Below, piece by piece: positions 42,699 through 51,656 of a stretch of 64,000 nucleotides of DNA (positions are counted from its first letter, which is position 1; each line of letters starts with the position of its first letter). The position numbers and the translations under genes are program-made. Source of the DNA: Alistipes sp. (GTDB taxonomy: Bacteria; Bacteroidota; Bacteroidia; Bacteroidales; Rikenellaceae); assembly GCA_017520545.1 (NCBI GenBank), contig JAFXFM010000002.1, forward strand, positions 124,001-188,000, in the 5' to 3' direction. Under the pieces are notes generated by a model, which was not told the origin of the DNA, searched no databases, and worked only from the letters and a program-made list of their open reading frames with translations.

Positions 42699-44126
42699 CT
42701 ACTCCTGCGCCTTCTTCTTGCCCCAAGTGAGCATTGGCAACAAGAACGAAATAATCGAAGCTCCAATCCAGAAGAGAGCCGCAGACGAGAAGTCGTACTG
42801 CTTAACGGTTTCGCCGGCAGCATTTACCACCTCGGTGATGTTGCTGTTAATCAACCAGCCGCTGACAATATCCTGCGTGCCTGCAGCTGCATAACTTGCA
42901 ATACCAACAATACCGAGAGCAGCACCGGTTGCCTTACGTGGAACAATATCCACAGCCATCAAACCACCCAAGAAGGCGATCAATACACCGATAGCGATAC
43001 CAAACAACACCATCGAAAGAACATTTACCCAATAAGCGTCGCCACCATACACGAAGAGGATATACGACAGGGTAAGTACTACACCCGATACGAATGCAGG
43101 CATCTTGCGGTCGCCCTTGAACAATACGTCCGACATCCAACCCGCCAATACCGTACCTACGATACCGAGCAGTGCGTTAATCGATATGATAAAGGTTGCC
43201 GATTCGAGCGAGAAGCCCTTCTCCTCCTGCAAGAAGAGGATACCCCACGAGTTCAACGAGTAGCGCGATATATACATAAACGCCGAAGCGAGCGCCAAAA
43301 TCCAAACGCCCGGAGTGCGAAGAGCGATAAGCTGGGCATTGCCTGCCGACTTGTCGTCCGCCTTCTTCTCCTCGACCTTCTCGCCGGTCAAAACCTCAAT
43401 CGAAGGCAAACCCTTACTCTCTGGTGTATCGTGCATCATAAAGAGGATAACAACCACACCTATCGCGCCCGCCAAAGCCGAGCCAAAGAAGCCCCACTGC
43501 CAACCGGCAACGGCAACGATAGAGCCCACGAAGATGAACGACAACCACTCGCCGATATTGTGGCTCGCCGAGAAGAAGCCGTAGAATGTACCACGACGCG
43601 AAAGTGGGAACCAACGCGAAAGGGCGATAATTGCAGGCGCTGCACCCATAGATTGCGACCAACCATTAATACCCCACATAATAGCGAAACAAACAAGTAC
43701 CATCGCCGAAGGTATCATCGCACCACCAATGTGGAAGTTGTGTGAGCCAAACATACCCACCACGCCCATTACCAAGTTTGCCAAGGTCGAAACCAACAAA
43801 CCTGTTGCCATAAAGCGCTTAATGTTGCTGTGGTCGGCTATGAAGCCGTTTACCAACTTACCGATAGCGTAAGCATAGAGAAGCACCGAGCCGATAATAC
43901 CCAAGTCGGCAGCGTCGAGCATACCGCTGTCGATAATCGGTTTCTTCATTACGTTGAGCGATGTGCGGCATACGTAATAGAGGCTGTAACCGAGTGTTCC
44001 TGCCACGAACGATTGGAGCGCCAGCGAGCGGTGATATCTCTTCTGTCCCGCCTCGTCCAAATCGGCACGAAGTGGTGCAGGTTCACTTATGCCATAAAAT
44101 TTCTTAAATCCTGAAATCAATCCCAT
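42699..44126 (-). CDS. glpT: OPA-family organophosphate transporter, likely glycerol-3-phosphate:phosphate antiporter
   Basis: 475 residues with twelve predicted membrane helices, MFS fold. OPA marks: 'GYSLYYVCRTSLNVMKKP' (first helix), 'SDVLFKGDRKMP', 'NGWSQSMGAAPAIIALSRWFPLSRRGTFYGFFSASHNIGEWLSF' and 'GAALGIVGIASYAAAG'. The next gene upstream encodes a glycerophosphodiester phosphodiesterase, which would release glycerol-3-phosphate for it; hence GlpT rather than UhpT. Exchange with phosphate across the inner membrane. Last gene of the block. Confidence 0.85.
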   Translation of the reverse strand: MGLISGFKKFYGISEPAPLRADLDEAGQKRYHRSLALQSFVAGTLGYSLYYVCRTSLNVMKKPIIDSGMLDAADLGIIGSVLLYAYAIGKLVNGFIADHSNIKRFMATGLLVSTLANLVMGVVGMFGSHNFHIGGAMIPSAMVLVCFAIMWGINGWSQSMGAAPAIIALSRWFPLSRRGTFYGFFSASHNIGEWLSFIFVGSIVAVAGWQWGFFGSALAGAIGVVVILFMMHDTPESKGLPSIEVLTGEKVEEKKADDKSAGNAQLIALRTPGVWILALASAFMYISRYSLNSWGILFLQEEKGFSLESATFIISINALLGIVGTVLAGWMSDVLFKGDRKMPAFVSGVVLTLSYILFVYGGDAYWVNVLSMVLFGIAIGVLIAFLGGLMAVDIVPRKATGAALGIVGIASYAAAGTQDIVSGWLINSNITEVVNAAGETVKQYDFSSAALFWIGASIISFLLPMLTWGKKKAQE

Positions 44127-44154
44127 ATCTTTTCTGTTTTTAGGCTATTAGCAA

Positions 44155-45078
44155 TTATTTAAGTGTATGACGACCCTTTTTCTCCAAATACTTGATGAGC
44201 ATTGCCGGACGGTCGGTCTGAATCATCGAAGCGCCATACGAGAGGATTTTACCATAGATTTTATCCTCGTTACCTACGGCCCTATCATCGTAGTAGCCAT
44301 TCTCGTATCCACCGCAAAGACTACCCCACAAGGTATTTATCCACAGACGCTTACCGCTCTTTACAACCTGCTTGAAAACCTTTGCTTCACCCTTCAACGA
44401 GCCGTCCCAGCACATCTCGTATGCAATAAACGGAAGGTCTGTTGCAAGGTAGTCGTTGAACAACGGCTCGTGTTTACCCCACGACTTTGCAACATAGTTA
44501 ATAATAGGCATATAGAGCATATTCTCCTTGTGCTTCGAGAAGAACTCCTTCATCGCCTCAGGCGACTTTGTACTCTTCATAATTACCTGATCTGCCATCT
44601 TGCGCTCAACGAGCATCTCCATAATCTGGTCGTAATAATTCACAGCCTTGTCGAGGTTGATAAGTACACGACCGTTGCACAAATCGAGCGCCTCCGCCAA
44701 CGTTGGCATCTTGTAGCGCGTAGTAGCGCCGTGCCCGGCACGCAAATAGCGACTGCGAATATATTCGAGAGTCAATTCGCTAACTTTGCCCTTTCCGTTA
44801 GTGGTACGGTTGATAGAGCCGTCGTGGCAAACAACCAACTCGCCATCGACCGTACGACGCACGTCCAACTCAACGATATCCACGCCCATCTGAATAGCCG
44901 ACTCGATAGCTTCCAAAGAGTTCTCGGGGAAATTTCGCCAATCGGCACGATGCGAAACCACAAAAACATAGTCCGATTTAGGGTTACGTAACTCGCGCAA
45001 CAACTTATCGGTGCGACTCTCTGCCACTGCTGTAAATGCCGAAACAACAAAAAGAGCCCAAATAAGTAATCTCTTCAT
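44155..45078 (-). CDS. Secreted glycerophosphodiester phosphodiesterase
   Basis: 307 residues with a signal peptide (MKRLLIWALFVVSAFTAVAE). GDPD marks are complete: 'VSHRADWRNFPENSLEAIESAIQMGVDIVELDVRRTVDGELVVCHDGSINRTTNGKGKV' supplies the metal-binding His/Glu/Asp and the second catalytic His, followed by 'MPTLAEAL' and 'RVLINLDK'. Periplasmic or outer-membrane-facing hydrolysis of deacylated phospholipids to glycerol-3-phosphate. Sits between the GH3 gene and the OPA transporter. Confidence 0.9.
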   Translation of the reverse strand: MKRLLIWALFVVSAFTAVAESRTDKLLRELRNPKSDYVFVVSHRADWRNFPENSLEAIESAIQMGVDIVELDVRRTVDGELVVCHDGSINRTTNGKGKVSELTLEYIRSRYLRAGHGATTRYKMPTLAEALDLCNGRVLINLDKAVNYYDQIMEMLVERKMADQVIMKSTKSPEAMKEFFSKHKENMLYMPIINYVAKSWGKHEPLFNDYLATDLPFIAYEMCWDGSLKGEAKVFKQVVKSGKRLWINTLWGSLCGGYENGYYDDRAVGNEDKIYGKILSYGASMIQTDRPAMLIKYLEKKGRHTLK

Positions 45079-45090
45079 AATATATTAATG

Positions 45091-47325
45091 TTATTTGATT
45101 GTGAATTTACCCTTTAATGGAGCATACGAATCGGCTCCTACCCAAACGTCAAAATCGCCCTTGTCGGCCTTCCAACTCAAATCGGTGTGGCAATACGCGA
45201 GCTCCGAGGTTGGAATCTCGAACTCCACAATCTTCGACTCGCCTGCCTTCAACGACAAACGCTCAAAGCCCTTCAACTCGCGCACCGGGCGTGTTGTCTC
45301 TGCCACAACATCGTGCACATACAACTGCGCAACATCGTCGCCCGCAACCTTACCTTTGTTGGTAACCTTCACGCTAACCTTCACTACGCCACCAAGTTCG
45401 ACGGTTGGAGTCAAAACCTTCAAATCCGAATACTCGAACTCGGTGTAGCTCAAACCGTAACCGAATGGGAAGAGTGGTGCATTCTGAATATCTACGTAAC
45501 TTGCGCTATATCCCTGCGCCTTGAATTGGCTCTTAGCAGGACGACCCGTATTTTTCGAGTTGTAGTGCACGGGTATCTGACCAACGTAGTATGGGAACGA
45601 CATGGTGAGGTGGCCCGAAGGGTTCTCGTCGCCCGATACGAGATCGGCAACCGCAGGACCCGCCATTGTTCCGCCGTGCCAAGTCAAAAGCACCGCATCC
45701 GCCTTCTCAACCTCGTTGCGGATATCCATTGCACGACCTGTCGAGAGCAATACAACGATCTTCTTACCCGTCTTCTTCAAAGCGTCGAGCAACTCCTGCT
45801 GATCTGCAGGAACGGTAATATCGGCACGCGAACGCGATTCGCCACTATGCCAGCCCGAAAGTCCTATCGAGAGGAGAACAACATCGGACTGCTCGGCAAT
45901 CTTCACAGCCTCCTCAACGCCACCCTCGATAAGTCCATTCTTATATCTACCGCACTCGCAAGCCTTGGTGTAGAGCACATTCTCCTTACCAAAACGCTCT
46001 TCGAGGGCTGTGCGGAAGGTTATAGAGCGCTTCTCGTCGCCCAAGCCGCGCCAAGCACCAAGCTGATCCTTTGGAGCATCGGCAAATGGACCGATAAGAG
46101 CTATTTTAACACCCTTTTGGAGCGGCAATACACCGTCGTTTTTGAGCAATACCATCGACTCGGCAGCCACCTTGCGGGCAAACTGCATATTCTCGGGACG
46201 GTAGTACACCTCTGACAAATCCTGCTTTCCATATTTGTATGGATCCTCGAACAATCCGAGGCGATACTTTACAGCCAAGACCTCGCGAACGAGTTCGTTA
46301 ACAAGTTTCTCCGAGATGCGACCCTCCTTAACAAGCTGCTCTCCATAGGCGATGTAGTCGCCACCAAGCATATCCATATTGAGGTGCGCCTTCAATGCCA
46401 ACTCGGCAGCATCTTTGCCGTCTGCTGCTACACCGTGAATAATCATCTCGTGCACCGCATTCCAGTCCGAAACAACAAAGCCTCGGAAGCCCAGCTCCTT
46501 GCGGAGAAGGTCGTACAAGAGCCACTTGCTACCCGATGCGGGAACTCCCATAAAGTCGTTGAACGACGACATAACGGTAACGGCACCGGCATCCACCGCA
46601 GCACGGTATGGTGGGAGGTAGAGATTGCGGAACATCAACTCCGACATATCCACCGTATTGTAGTCCTTACCTGCCTGCGCTGCGCCATAAGCGGCAAAGT
46701 GCTTGATACACGCAGCAATGGTGTTGGTCGCCGAGAGGTCATTGCCCTGATAGCCGCGCACCATCGCAGCGGCAATTTTTGCACCGAGGTATGGGTCCTC
46801 ACCGGCACCCTCCGAAACACGGCTCCAACGAGGATCAACCGAGATATCACACATTGGCGAGAAGGTCCAATGTATTGCCGTTGCAGCACTCTCCTCCGCT
46901 GCAATACGAGCCGAACGTTCTATGGCATCGATATTCCACGAGCAGGACATAGCCAAGTTCTCGGGGAAGATAATTTTACAACCGTGAATAATGTCATAAC
47001 CGAAGATAAGAGGAATACCTAAACGGCTCTCCTCGACAGCCATCTTTTGCAGACGCAACGCCTCGTTGCGATCACGAATAGAGAGGAACGAGCCGACCTC
47101 GCCTTTGCGAACGGCACTCTCGATATCGCACTTAACGCCTCCGGGGCCCGTTACCACGCCCCTGCGGGTAATGAATTGTTCGAGCTGTCCGAACTTCTCG
47201 CGCAAGGTCATCTTCTTGATGAGTTTGTCGGCAAACTTGAATGCCTCCTTCTCCTCCTGTGTCATCTGTGCCGTAGCCGATGTTACAAGGGCTACAAACA
47301 TCAATAAAATCGAAAACTTTTTCAT
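45091..47325 (-). CDS. GH3 beta-glucosidase-type glycoside hydrolase
   Basis: 744 residues with a signal peptide (MKKFSILLMFVALVTSATAQ). The GH3 N-terminal barrel has 'IPLIFGYDIIHGCKIIFPENLAMS', 'WSRVSEGAGEDPYLG', 'KHFAAYGAAQAGKDYN' and the nucleophile Asp in 'GFVVSDWNAVHEM' (about 285). The second domain is present ('IALIGPFADAP', 'QSDVVLLSIGLSG'), with a C-terminal fibronectin-III-like domain ('NKGKVAGDDVAQLYVHD'). Exported beta-glucosidase or related exo-beta-glycosidase. Same strand as ROK kinase and SGNH hydrolase, suggesting a glucoside-release pathway. Confidence 0.88.
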   Translation of the reverse strand: MKKFSILLMFVALVTSATAQMTQEEKEAFKFADKLIKKMTLREKFGQLEQFITRRGVVTGPGGVKCDIESAVRKGEVGSFLSIRDRNEALRLQKMAVEESRLGIPLIFGYDIIHGCKIIFPENLAMSCSWNIDAIERSARIAAEESAATAIHWTFSPMCDISVDPRWSRVSEGAGEDPYLGAKIAAAMVRGYQGNDLSATNTIAACIKHFAAYGAAQAGKDYNTVDMSELMFRNLYLPPYRAAVDAGAVTVMSSFNDFMGVPASGSKWLLYDLLRKELGFRGFVVSDWNAVHEMIIHGVAADGKDAAELALKAHLNMDMLGGDYIAYGEQLVKEGRISEKLVNELVREVLAVKYRLGLFEDPYKYGKQDLSEVYYRPENMQFARKVAAESMVLLKNDGVLPLQKGVKIALIGPFADAPKDQLGAWRGLGDEKRSITFRTALEERFGKENVLYTKACECGRYKNGLIEGGVEEAVKIAEQSDVVLLSIGLSGWHSGESRSRADITVPADQQELLDALKKTGKKIVVLLSTGRAMDIRNEVEKADAVLLTWHGGTMAGPAVADLVSGDENPSGHLTMSFPYYVGQIPVHYNSKNTGRPAKSQFKAQGYSASYVDIQNAPLFPFGYGLSYTEFEYSDLKVLTPTVELGGVVKVSVKVTNKGKVAGDDVAQLYVHDVVAETTRPVRELKGFERLSLKAGESKIVEFEIPTSELAYCHTDLSWKADKGDFDVWVGADSYAPLKGKFTIK

Positions 47326-47336
47326 ATCGTAATTTT

Positions 47337-48083
47337 TTAGTTTTTTGGTATCGTTGTTGTGTATGTATGCTTTGTTTTTAGAGTCTTGTTTATGGCGTTC
47401 AACACCATAGGCTCCAACACCTCTGCATAGCAGAGCGAATTGGGATGAACCTCGTCGTTGTGATATTTTGTATTCATACCCTTGCGCTCATCGACGAGAG
47501 CCGAGTGGTAATCGACATACTCAATACCGCTCTCGACGGCATATCTTTTAATCATCGCATTGAGGCGTATGATATCGTCGGCAGGGGCAAGTTCCTTCCG
47601 CCAACGGAACGACACGGCAGGAGTTAGCGAGCAGAGAACAACCTTTATGTTGTGCAGCTTTGCCAACTCACACATCGAAACGATGTTTCCAAAGATATTT
47701 TCCAATGAGATTATGCCGTTATTGCGAGCGATATCGTTTATTCCCGCCATAATAACCACAACGCGAGGGTTCAAATCGAGCACATCACGACGGAAACGGA
47801 CCAACATATGAGATGTGGTCTGACCACTGATGCCTCGACCCACGAAGTTGTTGTTTTTAAAGAAGTCGGGGTGATACTTTGCCCAATTCTGGGTTATGGA
47901 GTTGCCCATAAATACAGCGTCGGGCCGAACGCCCGATGCAAGAAGCGCAGCATTCTCCTTCTCGTAACGAGAGAATCTTGCCCAATCGCACTCCGAAAGG
48001 GGAATATCCTTCTGTTGCGCGTATGCGCATACGCACGTACATAAAGCAAAAGCCACCGTTAATGCGGTGAATAATCTCTTCAT
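47337..48083 (-). CDS. Secreted SGNH/GDSL hydrolase
   Basis: 248 residues with a signal peptide (MKRLFTALTVAFALCTCVCAYAQ). SGNH blocks: I 'VFMGNSITQNW' (nucleophile Ser), II 'GRGISGQTT' (Gly), III 'IMAGINDIA' (Asn) and V 'NDEVHPN' (Asp, His). Likely removes acetyl or other acyl groups from sugars. Next to a GH3 enzyme, consistent with a de-esterification step before glycan hydrolysis. Preceded by the ROK gene's hairpin. Confidence 0.85.
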   Translation of the reverse strand: MKRLFTALTVAFALCTCVCAYAQQKDIPLSECDWARFSRYEKENAALLASGVRPDAVFMGNSITQNWAKYHPDFFKNNNFVGRGISGQTTSHMLVRFRRDVLDLNPRVVVIMAGINDIARNNGIISLENIFGNIVSMCELAKLHNIKVVLCSLTPAVSFRWRKELAPADDIIRLNAMIKRYAVESGIEYVDYHSALVDERKGMNTKYHNDEVHPNSLCYAEVLEPMVLNAINKTLKTKHTYTTTIPKN

Positions 48084-48106
48084 ATAGGTTAAGTTTATGG
48101 TTGCAC

Positions 48107-48145
48107 AAAAGGGGGTTTCCGCTGCGCTAACAGCGGGCCCCCTTT
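48107..48145 (-). terminator. Hairpin after the ROK gene
   Basis: AAAGGGGG (48108-48115) pairs with CCCCCTTT (48138-48145), with an inner CCGCTG/CAGCGG stem. On the minus strand TTTTG follows. It may stop or attenuate transcription from the ROK gene into the SGNH-GH3 block; no separate promoter for that block was found. Confidence 0.6.
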
Positions 48146-48156
48146 CGAATAGTCAT

Positions 48157-49161
48157 CTACTTCGCCTGCCAAACCAATGCCGATGCTCCAAGAACAGCAG
48201 CATTCTTGTTCTGCAACTCACTCGGGAGAACCTTCACCTTATTCTTGAAGGCGATAAGCATACTCTCCTCCATATATTTCTTGATAGGGTCGAAAATCAA
48301 ATTTCCCGCCTTTGCAAGACCTCCGAAGATGAAGATTGCCTCGGGCGAAGTGATTGTAACAGCATCTGCCAATGCGTAACCCAACTTCTGACCGGTGAGG
48401 CGGAAGCACTCCTTTGCAATAGGGTCGCCTTTAGCCGCAAACTGTGAGAGCATAGCGGCTTCGAGCTGGTCGAATGAGTACTCGCGAAGTGGCGATGGGT
48501 CGTTCATTGTTGCCATCAACTCGAATGCGGTACGTTTGATACCTCCCGCCGAGGTGTAAGTTTCGAGGCAGCCCTTGCGACCGCAACCGCAATCACGACC
48601 TCCGCGCTCAACAATTACGTGGCCGAACTCGCCCGCAAAACCGTCGTGGCCATAAATCATCTCACCATTTGCCACAAATCCCGAACCTACGCCTGTGCCG
48701 AGGGTAATCATCACAAAATCCTTCATACCCTTTGCGCCACCATATACCATCTCACCGATGGTTGCTGCGTTGGCGTCGTTGGTAACGTATACGGGGATAC
48801 CGCTGAAGTGCTTGCCCAGATCGTTGGCGATATTGAAGATGCGATCTTCGTCTCTTCTGCCGGCAGCAAGCTGCTCCTTCGAGTATTTCCACATATTTGA
48901 CGGAATCTCAACGGTGCCCTTGTAGTAGTTGCCATTTGGCGCACCAATACCGATACCCACCAACTCGTATTGGAAGTTGATGCTGTTGAGCAAGGCCTTC
49001 ATCGCCACAGCCAAATCCTCGATATAGCGAGGATAGTCATCGTATGCCATATACGAACGGGTAGAGATGGCCGACTCACCAAAAATCTCGCCACTCTCAT
49101 CTACAAGACCAAATGCGGTATTTGTACCACCGATGTCGATACCGAAAACTAATTTTTTCAT
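48157..49161 (-). CDS. ROK-family sugar kinase (glucokinase-like)
   Basis: 334 residues. ATP-binding start 'VFGIDIGGTNTAFGLVD', sugar site 'GIGIGAPN' and 'YVTNDANAATIGEMVYGGAKGMKDFVMITLGTGVGSGFVANGEMIYG', with catalytic Asp in NDAN. The ROK zinc signature is 'GHVIVERGGRDCGCGRKGCLETY'. No DNA-binding domain, so a kinase rather than a ROK repressor. Probably phosphorylates glucose or a related hexose released by the GH3 enzyme. First gene of the minus-strand block, with a good promoter upstream. Confidence 0.88.
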   Translation of the reverse strand: MKKLVFGIDIGGTNTAFGLVDESGEIFGESAISTRSYMAYDDYPRYIEDLAVAMKALLNSINFQYELVGIGIGAPNGNYYKGTVEIPSNMWKYSKEQLAAGRRDEDRIFNIANDLGKHFSGIPVYVTNDANAATIGEMVYGGAKGMKDFVMITLGTGVGSGFVANGEMIYGHDGFAGEFGHVIVERGGRDCGCGRKGCLETYTSAGGIKRTAFELMATMNDPSPLREYSFDQLEAAMLSQFAAKGDPIAKECFRLTGQKLGYALADAVTITSPEAIFIFGGLAKAGNLIFDPIKKYMEESMLIAFKNKVKVLPSELQNKNAAVLGASALVWQAK

Positions 49162-49227
49162 AGTGATTGTTTTTAAAATTTTAAAGTTATTTCAAGTCAA
49201 TTAAAAATTCATCTTCGTTTAATCATT

Positions 49228-49258
49228 CAAAGTTAGGGATAAATTCCAAGATTACAAA
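49228..49258 (-). promoter_or_regulatory. Promoter of the ROK kinase gene
   Basis: On the minus strand TTTG (49255-49258), 19 bases, then TAACTTTG (49228-49235): full consensus, about 67 bases before the start at 49161. Confidence 0.65.
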
Positions 49259-49267
49259 ATTTTTTTG

Positions 49268-49275
49268 TACCTTTG
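49268..49275 (+). promoter_or_regulatory. -7 box of the polyprenyl synthase operon
   Basis: TACCTTTG, exact match, 44 bases before the ATG at 49319. The divergent ROK promoter lies alongside. Confidence 0.5.
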
Positions 49276-49318
49276 AGGTGTTGTTTAAAAAAATAGGGAC
49301 ATTTAAATAGTTTTTACG

Positions 49319-50296
49319 ATGAAATTGTACTCCAACAGCGAACTGCTTTCGCTCTTTGAGCGACATATCGCACAAATGGCGACACCCAAAGAGCCGCAAC
49401 TCCTCTATGCACCGATAAAATATGGCTTGGAAGAGGGAGGAAAACGTATTCGTCCAATACTGTTGATGCTCTCCTACAATGCTTATGCCGAAGATGTCGA
49501 GCGTGCGCTGATGCCCGCTATGGCGGTGGAAATTTTTCACAACTTCACACTGCTGCACGACGACATTATGGACAATGCAGCAGTGCGTCGAGGACGCCCT
49601 TCGGTACCGGCAAAGTGGGGTGAAAATGTGGCTATTTTGTCGGGCGATGCGATGTTAATTTTGGCATACAACCACCTACAACGCACTGACACAGACCAAA
49701 TTTCAAAAATTTTTGAAATTTTCAACAAGATGGCGGCAGAGGTGTGTGAGGGACAGCAATTCGATATGGATTTCGAGACTCAACAGAAGGTTTCGGTGGT
49801 CGATTATATGCGTATGATCGAGCTGAAAACCGCCGCCCTGCTTGCTGGTTCGGCAAGCATCGGAGCAACGCTTGCAGGGGCCTCGGCACAAGATTGTCGC
49901 AACCTCTACAACTTTGCTTTGGAGGTGGGTATCGCATTCCAATTGCAGGACGACTTGTTGGATAGTTTCGGCGACGAGCGACTCGGCAAGAAGATTGGCG
50001 GCGACATTCTCGAAGGCAAGAAGACTATTTTGATGATTGAGGCCTTCTCGCGTGCCAACGAAGAGCAACGCGAGGTATTGCGAACTACGCACCTGCGCAA
50101 CGATTTGAGCGACGCCGAGAAGATTTCAAAAATCAAGGCTCTGTACGAGGAGTTGGGTGTTTCGGAGAGGGTTGAACAGCAGATTTCGCAGAAATTTCAA
50201 AAGGCTCTCTCTATTCTCGACACACTCGAAGTGCCACAGGAGCGCACTCTCGAACTACGTCGCTACGCCGAAAACCTGATAGGTAGAAAAAGCTGA
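49319..50296 (+). CDS. Trans-isoprenyl diphosphate synthase (polyprenyl synthetase)
   Basis: 325 residues. First Asp-rich motif 'LLHDDIMDNAAVRRGRPSV' and second 'FQLQDDLLDSFGD', with 'GGKRIRPILL' for the substrate diphosphate. Makes the long polyprenyl chain, probably for menaquinone side chains. That fits its presence, on the same strand, with mqnB and mqnD 5-8 kb downstream. Chain length cannot be read directly; residues before the first motif ('IFHNFT') suggest a medium or long product. First gene of the plus-strand block. Confidence 0.88.
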   Translation: MKLYSNSELLSLFERHIAQMATPKEPQLLYAPIKYGLEEGGKRIRPILLMLSYNAYAEDVERALMPAMAVEIFHNFTLLHDDIMDNAAVRRGRPSVPAKWGENVAILSGDAMLILAYNHLQRTDTDQISKIFEIFNKMAAEVCEGQQFDMDFETQQKVSVVDYMRMIELKTAALLAGSASIGATLAGASAQDCRNLYNFALEVGIAFQLQDDLLDSFGDERLGKKIGGDILEGKKTILMIEAFSRANEEQREVLRTTHLRNDLSDAEKISKIKALYEELGVSERVEQQISQKFQKALSILDTLEVPQERTLELRRYAENLIGRKS

Positions 50297-50393
50297 TAAT
50301 TAGACGAGAGAAATGCAAAATGCAAAATGCTGAATTATCAATTTTTAATTTTTAATTCTTAATTTTTAATTTTGCCAATAGCTAATGGCTAAT
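50294..50393. repeat. AAAATGC and TTTTTAATT intergenic repeats before the U32 gene
   Basis: Holds a TGATAATT/AATTATCA inverted pair (50294-50301 and 50333-50340), AAAATGCAAAATGC units, then TTTTTAATT and TTCTTAATT reiterations, and finally GCCAATAGCTAATGGCTAA (from 50374) running into the start codon. Same vocabulary as other gaps in the window. Confidence 0.6.
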
Positions 50394-51632
50394 ATGAAAC
50401 GCACAGATATAGAGATAATGGCACCCGTTGGGTGCTACGAGTCCTTGCACGCAGCAATAAATGCCGGTGCCAACTCGGTCTATTTCGGCATTGGACGACT
50501 CAATATGCGCTCTGCCTCGGCAGCAAACTTCTCCGAGGCAGATATGGAGCAGATTGTAGAGATTGCCCACGCTGCCGGAGTAAAAACATACCTCACAGTA
50601 AACACCATCATCTATGATGATGAAATGCAGGCAATGCACGAGGTTGTCGATAAGGCAAAGGCGGTGGGTGTAGATGCCATCATCGCCTCGGACTTGGCAG
50701 TTATAACCTACGCCTACCACGTGGGGGTCGAGGTGCATATCTCGACGCAATGCAACATCTCCAACTCGGAGGCGGTGAAGTTCTTCTCGCAGTGGGCAGA
50801 TGTGGTGGTCTTGGCACGCGAATTATCGCTCGAACAGATAGCCGAAGTACATCGCGCAATCGTCGAGCAGGATATACGCGGACCAAAGGGCGAATTAGTT
50901 GAGATAGAGATGTTTGCACACGGAGCATTGTGTATGTCCATTTCGGGAAAATGCTACCTTAGCGAACACGAAACAGCCTGCTCGGCAAATCGTGGTGCTT
51001 GCCGACAAATCTGCCGCAGAAAATACACCATACAGGATAAGGATACGGGCGAAATGCTCGATATTGATGGTCGCTACATCCTATCACCGAAAGATCTATG
51101 CACCATCGACTTTCTCGACCAATTTATTGCCGCAGGCGTGCGAGTGCTGAAAATTGAGGGACGTGCGCGAGGTGGCGAGTATGTAAAGCGTGTGGTTGAG
51201 GCGTACGACAAGGCTTTGCGCCTTATCGAGAAGGGCGAGTTCTCGCGCGAGAAAGCCGAGGCGCTGAAAGAGGGGTTGCTGCGAGTTTTCAACCGAGGTT
51301 TTTGGGGCGGTTACTACGCCCACAAACGCATTGTGGAGCATAGTCAGGCGTATGGTTCGTCGGCAACACACCGCAAGGAGTATGTCGGCAAAATCACCAA
51401 CTATTTCAAAAATATAGGTGTTGCAGAGATTACGGTTGAGGCTTCGACGCTGACTGCTGGCGACGACATTCTGATTATGGGCGAAAAGACCGGTGTCGTC
51501 GAGCAGAAGGCGGAGGGTATTGTCCTCGCCGAGAAGATTGTCGAGGGGGTAAAGCAGGGCGATGTCTGCTCTATAAAGACCGTTGAGCCTGTGCGTCGCG
51601 GCGACAAACTCTACAAGGAGGTAAAACGATAA
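50394..51632 (+). CDS. Peptidase U32-family protein (tRNA/rRNA hydroxylation type)
   Basis: About 412 residues from the ATG at 50394; the upstream ATG at 50385 lies in a repeat. U32 signature 'EIEMFAHGALCMSISGKCYLSEH' (about 174) with the following Cys cluster 'ACSANRGACRQICRRKY'. N-terminal TIM-like 'IMAPVGCYESLHAAINAGANSVYFG'. Members such as TrhP and RlhA hydroxylate RNA with prephenate-derived chemistry; older annotation calls them proteases. Which member is not clear. Between polyprenyl synthase (97 bases, with repeats) and the GH36 gene. Confidence 0.82.
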   Translation: MKRTDIEIMAPVGCYESLHAAINAGANSVYFGIGRLNMRSASAANFSEADMEQIVEIAHAAGVKTYLTVNTIIYDDEMQAMHEVVDKAKAVGVDAIIASDLAVITYAYHVGVEVHISTQCNISNSEAVKFFSQWADVVVLARELSLEQIAEVHRAIVEQDIRGPKGELVEIEMFAHGALCMSISGKCYLSEHETACSANRGACRQICRRKYTIQDKDTGEMLDIDGRYILSPKDLCTIDFLDQFIAAGVRVLKIEGRARGGEYVKRVVEAYDKALRLIEKGEFSREKAEALKEGLLRVFNRGFWGGYYAHKRIVEHSQAYGSSATHRKEYVGKITNYFKNIGVAEITVEASTLTAGDDILIMGEKTGVVEQKAEGIVLAEKIVEGVKQGDVCSIKTVEPVRRGDKLYKEVKR

Positions 51633-51656
51633 AAACAACTTTAAAAACTATAACCA

